Source: JBNRMR01 sp050309705
Lineage (GTDB): Bacteria; Bacillota; Clostridia; Christensenellales; UBA1750
DNA: 11,748 nt
Reading direction: 5' to 3'
Assembly (NCBI GenBank): GCA_050309705.1
Contig: JBNRMR010000012.1
Span: 1-11,748 of the forward strand
Of the stretch, positions 6,805 to 11,748 are shown piece by piece. Positions within the stretch are counted from its first letter, which is position 1; every line of letters begins with the position of its first letter. The notes under the pieces are model-generated. The model saw only the letters and a program-made list of their open reading frames with translations, was not told the DNA's origin and did not search any database. Made by a program: the position numbers and the translations under genes.

Positions 6805-7770
6805 TCACCAAAGACCCTTGTCGAAGAAGCGGCGGCTTAATGCATTGCAGGAAAGCAGCAGAATCAGTCCGATGACCGACTGGAAAAGGCCGATTGCCGT
6901 CGTCAGGCTGAAGCGCCCATTGCCTATGCCGATTCGATAGACATATGTGCTGATGACATCGCCGGTGCTGTACACGGTGGAGTTTGCCAGAACGAATATT
7001 TGCTCGAAGCCCACGTTCATCATGCGGCCAATGTCCAGAAGCAGCATAATCACTATCGTTTCCGAAATGCAGGGCAGCGTGATGTAGCGCATTATCTGCA
7101 CCTTGTTGGCAGAGTCTATCCGGGCGGCCTCGTAGAGGGTGGGATCAATGCCCGTTATGGCCGCCAGGTATATGATGGTGCCCCAGCCGGCCTCCTTCCA
7201 GATGTCGGATATGACGACTATGCTCCTGAAATACTTGGGGTTGCTCATGAAGAATATGGGCTGCCCGCCCAAAAACTGAATTATTTGGTTCACGATTCCT
7301 TCACTGGGGTTTAAAAAAGTGATTATGATGCTGCCGAAAACCACCCAGGAAACGAAGTGGGGCAGATATATGACCGTTTGCAGCACCCGTTTATAGCGAA
7401 GGAAGACTATCTCATTAAGCAGTAGCGCCAAAATTATGGGCGTGGGGAAATAGAAAATGAGCTTGTAGATATTTATGAAAAGGGTGTTTCTCACAAGCTG
7501 CCAGAAGTTTCTATGCTCGAAAAATATGTACTTGAAGTATTGCAGGCCCACAAAATCGCTGCCCCATATGCCCTTGACGATGCTGAAATCGGAAAAGGCG
7601 ATGTATAGCCCCAGCATGGGCAGATAGCGGTACACCAAGAACCAGGCTATCCCCGGCAGGAGCAGCAGATATAGCCAGCGGTTGTGTATAATATCGCGGC
7701 CAAGACGCCGCCAATAATCGCTTTTTTTGCGACTTTTTGAGGAAGCTGTCAGCATGTTTGAACGCAGCAT
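6805..7770 (-). CDS. lplB: ABC sugar transporter permease, LplB type
   Basis: A 321-residue permease and first gene of the minus-strand importer operon. A basic N-terminus (about 1-30) precedes the first membrane helix WLYLLLLPGIAWFLVYRYLP, then the family's LGLYIAFSDFSIVKGIWGS segment and about five further helices. The EAA loop reads YEAARIDSANKVQIMRYITL (213-232), so Ser220 replaces the usual Gly in the EAA---G pattern. The C-terminus NALSRRFFDKGLW is typical of LplB. The ATG at 7770 has AGGAG (7782-7778) at 7 bases spacing. A consensus TATAAT promoter lies about 60 bases upstream, next to a probable AraC-type operator. Confidence 0.95.
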   Translation of the reverse strand: MLRSNMLTASSKSRKKSDYWRRLGRDIIHNRWLYLLLLPGIAWFLVYRYLPMLGLYIAFSDFSIVKGIWGSDFVGLQYFKYIFFEHRNFWQLVRNTLFINIYKLIFYFPTPIILALLLNEIVFLRYKRVLQTVIYLPHFVSWVVFGSIIITFLNPSEGIVNQIIQFLGGQPIFFMSNPKYFRSIVVISDIWKEAGWGTIIYLAAITGIDPTLYEAARIDSANKVQIMRYITLPCISETIVIMLLLDIGRMMNVGFEQIFVLANSTVYSTGDVISTYVYRIGIGNGRFSLTTAIGLFQSVIGLILLLSCNALSRRFFDKGLW

Positions 7771-7832
7771 TTGTTCACTCCTGTTTACAATGTTGGCTTG
7801 AATGTTTCTTCAAATTTAGTCTTTACATAATT

Positions 7833-7860
7833 ATTATACAACAATGATGCCCTCGCACAA
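7833..7860 (-). promoter_or_regulatory. Promoter of the importer/lyase-like operon
   Basis: On the minus strand a perfect TATAAT (7838-7833) lies 16 bases from TTGTGC (7860-7855), a half-consensus -35. The start would be near 7826, with a leader of about 56 bases before lplB. The poor -35 directly beside a two-site direct repeat fits an activator-dependent promoter. Confidence 0.65.
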
Positions 7861-7894
7861 CTCAAAAAACCGACTTGAGCCCTTAAAAAACCGA
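7861..7894 (-). promoter_or_regulatory. Putative AraC-type operator: two direct repeats 21 bp apart
   Basis: Two 13-bp units, CTCAAAAAACCGA (7861-7873) and CTTAAAAAACCGA (7882-7894), match at 12 of 13 positions. On the minus strand they read TCGGTTTTTTRAG. Their period is 21 bp, two helical turns, and the proximal unit touches the -35 hexamer of the importer promoter, as araI1/araI2 do in the arabinose operon. The likely ligand is the AraC-type regulator encoded at 9768-10853. The sites also lie about 50-85 bases upstream of the predicted kinase-gene start point, so they might serve both directions. Confidence 0.6.
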
Positions 7895-7911
7895 TCTCTT
7901 TTTGCCTTTGG

Positions 7912-7940
7912 TTGATTCGTTTCGTCAAACATGCTATATT
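7912..7940 (+). promoter_or_regulatory. Sigma-A promoter with extended -10 for the two-component operon
   Basis: TTGATT (7912-7917), 17-base spacer, TATATT (7935-7940) preceded by TGC (7932-7934). The start would be near 7947. This leaves only about 11 bases before the ATG at 7958 but about 44 before ATG 7991, supporting the latter start for the kinase. Confidence 0.65.
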
Positions 7941-7990
7941 TACTTTGATGAAAGACAATGGAATTTGCAAACAGGCTGTGGGGATTCGAT

Positions 7991-9790
7991 ATGCTGAAAA
8001 ACATTGCTACAAGGATATTTCCGCGAACCATCAAGAGCAAACTACTGTATATTGTGACTATTTCGATGACCCTCATATGCATCGCCTCTCTTGTTACCAC
8101 ATCGGTTTTCTGGAACAAGAGCCTTGCAACTTTAAGAACCGCCACTTCCGAGGGCATGGCCCATGCGGCGGTGCGGCTGGACAGCATATTTGAAACCATA
8201 AACGACATTGCCTCCATGATGGCCCGCGACCCGGTAATAATCAGCCATCTGCGGGAAGGCGCAGGCGAGGACGGCCAGCCCAGGGGGCTTAGCGAATACA
8301 TAGAGATCACCAGCACTCTTGCCAACTATTGCAGCTATAACGACTACATTTCATATGTATACATCTGGCCCAACGGTGATTATCAGGATCATTCAAACAA
8401 GCTGATACATTATTCCAGGTATCACCCTGTGGCGTCAAGGCTCAGCGAGGAGACAAGGGGCGTCATCGCCAATGCAACCGCATTAAACAAGCGAAGCAGC
8501 GTCTATCAGGTTTTAGACAGCGATCCGGGCGGCATTTTTGTGGCCAGAACCGTCTACACGATAGACAATTATAACTTTTCCTACCACGGCGCCCTTGTCC
8601 TTCGGGTTAACATGCAGCGGATACTCAGGGATATTTCAAACAGCAGCGTCAACACCGAGCCTGCCACGATTCTGCTGGCCTCACAGGAGGGCGTGCTTTA
8701 TTCCGCCGGGCCTTTGCCAGATGGCGTGGAGGATTCCGTTCTCTCCATCCAGCGCGAGCAGATGATCGCAGATCTTAACGGAAAATCATACCTGGTGCAG
8801 GAAAGGGATCTGCCCAAGCTGAACCTCAGATATTTTTACATGATCAACTTTGCGGGTTATAAGACCCTTTTAAACACCCAACGGATAATGGTGGTGTGCA
8901 TTACGGCGCTGGTCGCCTTGCTGATTTATGCCAGTAAGCGCAGTCTGGATTCAATCACCACCCACTTTGCCACCCTCAACCACAAGATGCAGGTTTACAG
9001 CAGCGGAAGGCTTGACCCCATAGACGTGGGCTACGACTACACCCGCCGCAACGACGAACTGGGCGCATCGCATGTGCAGCTTGACAGCATGGCCGAGAGG
9101 ATCCGAAACCTGATTAACGACAACTATGTGAAGCAGCTCCTTATAAAGGAAGCTCAGTTCAAGCAGTTGGAAAACCAGATAAACCCACACTTTCTCTATA
9201 ACACCCTTGAAACCATCAACTGGTACAGCGAGTCCGCGGGTGAAGAAAGGATTGCCCGGCTGGTGCAGGCATTGGGCCACACCCTTCGCGGAACCCTGGA
9301 GCGAAGGGATATGGTGAACATCAAAACAGAGCTGGAGATAGTGGAAAGCTATATGACGATACAGGAAATTCGCTTTGAAAACCGTCTTGAATTTCATAGG
9401 CGCGTGGATGAAAGCCTTATGAACTGCCAGATTCCAAAGATGACGATACAGCCCATCGTGGAGAACGCCATCAAGTATGCCATGGAGGAAACGGCGGACA
9501 TGTGCGAGATATTCCTTTCAATACAGGAAGAAGGGGGCGACATTCTCATCACCGTTAAGAACACCGGCTCCGAGTTTGACGAGGCGCTAAACAGAGAGAT
9601 CCACGCCGCTGTTGAGCCGGAGAAAATTGGCATTGGCCTTAGGAACATTCACGGGCGCATGCAAATTGCCTACGGGCAAAAATATGGCCTTGCTGTGACC
9701 AATGAAGCCGGTATGGCGGTGGTGCGGGTGAATTTGCCGAAGATTGAAATGGGGCGAAGGGATGCAGATGCTGAAACTGGTAATAATTGA
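7991..9790 (+). CDS. yesM: YesM-type sensor histidine kinase
   Basis: A 599-residue membrane sensor kinase of the LytS/YesM class. The first membrane helix is at about 17-41. An extracytoplasmic sensor domain of about 250 residues (42-297), Cache-like in length and placement, is followed by a second helix (about 299-315), a HAMP linker (316-375), the His_kinase domain with QLENQINPHFLYNTLETIN (392-410) and phospho-acceptor His400, and an ATPase domain with N box PIVENAIKYA (488-497) and G box GIGLRNIHGRM (547-557). The D-box position reads VKNTGSEF, a loose version common in this class. Start 7991 has GTGGGGA (7978-7984) 6 bases upstream and fits the promoter; an in-frame ATG at 7958 would add 11 residues. 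The gene overlaps its response regulator by 23 bases and diverges from the importer operon, its likely target. Confidence 0.93.
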   Translation: MLKNIATRIFPRTIKSKLLYIVTISMTLICIASLVTTSVFWNKSLATLRTATSEGMAHAAVRLDSIFETINDIASMMARDPVIISHLREGAGEDGQPRGLSEYIEITSTLANYCSYNDYISYVYIWPNGDYQDHSNKLIHYSRYHPVASRLSEETRGVIANATALNKRSSVYQVLDSDPGGIFVARTVYTIDNYNFSYHGALVLRVNMQRILRDISNSSVNTEPATILLASQEGVLYSAGPLPDGVEDSVLSIQREQMIADLNGKSYLVQERDLPKLNLRYFYMINFAGYKTLLNTQRIMVVCITALVALLIYASKRSLDSITTHFATLNHKMQVYSSGRLDPIDVGYDYTRRNDELGASHVQLDSMAERIRNLINDNYVKQLLIKEAQFKQLENQINPHFLYNTLETINWYSESAGEERIARLVQALGHTLRGTLERRDMVNIKTELEIVESYMTIQEIRFENRLEFHRRVDESLMNCQIPKMTIQPIVENAIKYAMEETADMCEIFLSIQEEGGDILITVKNTGSEFDEALNREIHAAVEPEKIGIGLRNIHGRMQIAYGQKYGLAVTNEAGMAVVRVNLPKIEMGRRDADAETGNN

Positions 9791-10853
9791 CGACGAAAAG
9801 ATAATACGCGAAAATATCGGTACAAGGATTGACTGGAGCGCTTTGGGGATTAAGCTCATCGGCCTTTGCTCCAACGGTGCCGAGGGCCTGGACATGATAA
9901 TGGACGAAAACCCGGACTTGGTGATGACCGACATAAGAATGCCTCTTTTCACGGGCCTTGAGATGATCGAGCGGATACGCCAGATGAACAGGGATATTGA
10001 GTTCATAATCCTCACAGGCTACGGCAAGTTTGAATATGCCCACACGGCCATGAGCCTTGGAGTGAAGCACTTTCTTCTGAAACCCTGCAGCAAGCAGCAG
10101 ATAATCGAGACGGTGGCCAAGGCGAAAGAGGACTGCCTTGCGCGAAGGGGCGCGGTTGTGCCCAACGAGGTGTTCAGGCGAATAAACCAGCTCAGCGCGG
10201 AGCTGGTCTGCGCCCGGCGCGATCCTCAGGGCATATTGAAGGATGTGCTGGATCTGTTCAAGCATCAGCAAGGCTGCGCTTATGCAAAGAGCATTGCTCT
10301 GAGCTTTGCCGCCCACGCATGGAATTACTACAACGCATTTAGCGAGGTTTCGCTTTTCTACAGAATGATGGATGGAGCCGACACCGTGGAAGATGTGACG
10401 CGGCTGCTCACCATTAACTTTGAACAGATGCTGGCCCGAAGGGAGGAGCGCCCTTCGACCGACAAGGGAAGCTTTATGCCCTGCATTGAAAAGTGCCTTG
10501 AGTACACCAAAAAGCACTATACCGATCCTTCTCTGACTCTTAAAAGCATCGCCGAGACGCATCTTTTCATGAATGTTGATTATGTGAGCCGCCAGTTTTA
10601 CAGGGTGACGGGGGAGAAGTACTCCGCGTATCTGAGCAAGCTGCGCATAAGCAAGGCAGCCCAATATCTGCGGGAAAGTGGCGATGAAAAGATATACGCC
10701 GTCGCAGAGAAGGTGGGCTATGGCAATAATCCACAGTATTTCAGCCAGATATTTAAAAAGCACATGGGCATGAAGCCCAGCGAATACATTGCCCTCGTCC
10801 ACTCAAAAAAGCAGGCCCCGGAAGAAAGCAGAAAGCTCTCGGGGCTGCTTTAA
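9768..10853 (+). CDS. yesN: YesN-type response regulator with AraC DNA-binding domain
   Basis: A 361-residue cytoplasmic transcription factor. The N-terminal receiver domain (about 1-122) has acidic pair Asp8-Asp9, phospho-acceptor Asp55 in MTDIRMP, Thr83 and Lys105 (LLKP). A linker (about 123-235) without clear family identity follows. The C-terminal AraC domain (about 239-345) has two helix-turn-helix units, ending with the signature AVAEKVGYGNNPQYFSQIFK (311-330) and GMKPSEY. Start 9768 (MLKLVIIDDEK) is preceded by AAGGG (9757-9761); ATG 9762 and TTG 9744 are upstream alternatives. The 23-base overlap with the kinase gene implies translational coupling. The obvious target is the 21-bp-spaced repeat pair at 7861-7894. 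A terminator-like hairpin is built into its last codons. Confidence 0.94.
   Translation: MLKLVIIDDEKIIRENIGTRIDWSALGIKLIGLCSNGAEGLDMIMDENPDLVMTDIRMPLFTGLEMIERIRQMNRDIEFIILTGYGKFEYAHTAMSLGVKHFLLKPCSKQQIIETVAKAKEDCLARRGAVVPNEVFRRINQLSAELVCARRDPQGILKDVLDLFKHQQGCAYAKSIALSFAAHAWNYYNAFSEVSLFYRMMDGADTVEDVTRLLTINFEQMLARREERPSTDKGSFMPCIEKCLEYTKKHYTDPSLTLKSIAETHLFMNVDYVSRQFYRVTGEKYSAYLSKLRISKAAQYLRESGDEKIYAVAEKVGYGNNPQYFSQIFKKHMGMKPSEYIALVHSKKQAPEESRKLSGLL
10808..10851 (+). terminator. Terminator-like hairpin embedded in the 3' end of the response regulator gene
   Basis: AAAGCAG-G-CCCCG (10808-10820) pairs with CGGGGCTGCTTT (10840-10851) except for one bulged G, giving a 12-bp stem with a 19-base loop. 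The right arm runs into the TAA stop codon (10851-10853). Only three T residues follow the G+C part, so termination may be partial. Confidence 0.5.
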
Positions 10854-10860
10854 AGCAAGA

Positions 10861-10904
10861 GAAAAAGCCCGAATGAATGTTGCCCCAACTGTGGAAGTGG
10901 GGGC
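10861..10904 (-). terminator. Probable terminator region for the GH18 gene
   Basis: On the minus strand a 9-bp stem with one mismatch (10896-10904 with 10882-10890, 5-base loop) lies 27 bases after the stop codon. A run of five T residues (complement of 10862-10866) comes only about 16 bases past the stem, so it is not a textbook terminator. The two genes converge here with a gap of 77 bases. Confidence 0.4.
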
Positions 10905-10930
10905 TGGATGATGCGAACTGGTTTTGCAGG

Positions 10931-11748
10931 TCACTTAAGCCAAAGAGCAGTATCGTTGCCGCCCAGTCTCCAGATGGCGATGTCGAAGTCGCCATGGCTT
11001 GATATCAGCGACATCCAGCGTTTGATGGTGCTGCCATCCGAGTACCAGACTTCATTTTCATAAGCGCCGCTTTTGTAGCTGAAGAAAAGGGCGCCGCTTG
11101 AATCATCCCTTTGAGGCGCAACCTTTTCTCTGGCCGATATCTCCGCGGCGAAGGCCTCTGTTATGGTTGAAGGCTGGCCGTTTTTCCACTGAAAGCCACC
11201 GGTGGCAATGGCGAAGCTGCGCCTGCCGGGCAGAGACTCAGTTTTTTTGATGACGCTTACCAAAAAGGCATCGTCAGCCTTGGGGCCAGTCTTGCTGTTA
11301 TAGCCGTGAAGATTGTAGCACATCACCACATATTGCGGACCTTCTGGAAAGCTGAGCTGATCAAAGGCGATGTTTGATTCGAGTATGACCCGCAGCTTAA
11401 GGCCGGCGCTCTGGGATTTATCATATAGCTCGCTGATGAAATCGATGAAATATCCCCAGAGAGTCATATCGTTTTTTATCGCTTCGTAGTCAATCTCGAT
11501 GCCGTCATAGCCCCCATCTGCCGCAAGGGAGATTATGTCCTGGGCATGGGTGGTTCGCGCCTGTGGGCTTTCCAGCAGGCGGTAAAGCAGAGCAGCGTCC
11601 TTGAGGGAGGAACCGCCGCCCTCCAAAAGAGCATCGTTCACGATGGTCAGATAGCTGTCCCAGCAGCTGGCTGCAAATGTCTCGGCCACCTTCGTGCGCA
11701 GCTCACTGATGCTCTCGGGGATGAACAGCTGGTCGTCGGGGCCAAAAT
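10931..11748 (-). CDS. GH18-family glycoside hydrolase, C-terminal part (5' end outside window)
   Basis: The frame stays open from the stop at 10931 to the window edge, giving 271 visible residues. A GTG at 11689 is in frame, but coding-like sequence continues upstream of it (FGPDDQLFIPESISELRTKV), so the gene is cut by the window, not started there. Family evidence is the strand-4 motif GGYDGIEIDYEA (visible residues 78-89), whose final Glu88 is the expected GH18 acid, with Asp86 two before it. VVMCYNLHGYN later fits the strand-6 MxY(D/N) motif, and DIAIWRLGGND near the end is typical of the last barrel strand. DGIEIDYE has Glu where chitinases usually have Asp; spore and wall-lytic GH18 proteins such as YaaH/SleL also vary there. 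Substrate could be peptidoglycan, chitin or another N-acetylhexosamine glycan. A signal peptide cannot be assessed. Confidence 0.85.
   Translation of the reverse strand, partial: FGPDDQLFIPESISELRTKVAETFAASCWDSYLTIVNDALLEGGGSSLKDAALLYRLLESPQARTTHAQDIISLAADGGYDGIEIDYEAIKNDMTLWGYFIDFISELYDKSQSAGLKLRVILESNIAFDQLSFPEGPQYVVMCYNLHGYNSKTGPKADDAFLVSVIKKTESLPGRRSFAIATGGFQWKNGQPSTITEAFAAEISAREKVAPQRDDSSGALFFSYKSGAYENEVWYSDGSTIKRWMSLISSHGDFDIAIWRLGGNDTALWLK

Noticed and set aside
7958..7990. Upstream in-frame ATG as the kinase start
   Set aside because: It would lie only about 11 bases from the predicted transcription start with a poor Shine-Dalgarno sequence. ATG 7991 has GTGGGGA at 6 bases. Not fully excluded.
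7771..7990. Search for a catabolite-repression (cre) site between the divergent operons
   Set aside because: No sequence there fits the cre consensus well enough to report.
9744..9767. TTG at 9744 or ATG at 9762 as the response regulator start
   Set aside because: The receiver domain normally begins MLKLVIIDDE as from 9768, and AAGGG is well spaced only for that ATG.
9639..10802. Minus-strand open frame of 387 codons, longer than the response regulator it overlaps
   Set aside because: Its translation has no family resemblance; the opposite strand has intact receiver and AraC domains. It is a codon-bias shadow.

Overview
The window looks like chromosomal DNA of a Bacillota (Firmicutes) member, most likely a Clostridia-class carbohydrate degrader of medium G+C. 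Reasons: strong AGGAGG-type ribosome binding sites, sigma-A promoters with TGn extended -10 elements, an LplA/LplB/LplC-style oligosaccharide importer paired with a YesM/YesN-style two-component system, and classical hairpin-plus-T-run terminators. No phage, transposase, tRNA, rRNA or CRISPR feature was seen, and no gene-free stretch exceeds about 230 bases.

Layout. Left part (1-1950), plus strand: a perfect hairpin at the edge, then a Gfo/Idh/MocA-family dehydrogenase (141-1247) with its own promoter and terminator, then a Bcp/PrxQ thiol peroxidase (1437-1901) ending in a bidirectional terminator. A pair of 64-bp double-hairpin repeats (1964-2121) separates this from the centre. Centre (2134-7770), minus strand, read right to left: LplB-type permease, LplC/YtcP-type permease, lipoprotein solute-binding protein, and a signal-peptide-less two-domain protein with a laminin-G-like N-terminus and a calcium-motif beta-propeller resembling family PL11 rhamnogalacturonan lyases. 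Right part, plus strand and divergent from the transporter: a YesM-type sensor histidine kinase (7991-9790) overlapping a YesN-type AraC response regulator (9768-10853). At the right edge, on the minus strand, lies the C-terminal part of a GH18-type glycoside hydrolase, cut by the window end.

How the genes work together (inference). The kinase senses an extracellular signal through its Cache-like loop and phosphorylates the AraC-type regulator. The regulator probably binds two 13-bp direct repeats, 21 bp apart, that abut the -35 box of the transporter promoter in the shared 7771-7990 region, switching on the importer and the cytoplasmic lyase-like protein. The binding protein and permeases bring in an oligosaccharide, possibly pectin or rhamnogalacturonan derived, which the PL11-like protein would cleave or bind in the cytoplasm. 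No ATPase gene is present, so a shared MsmX-like ATPase elsewhere is expected. The dehydrogenase could act on a released sugar but has separate control.
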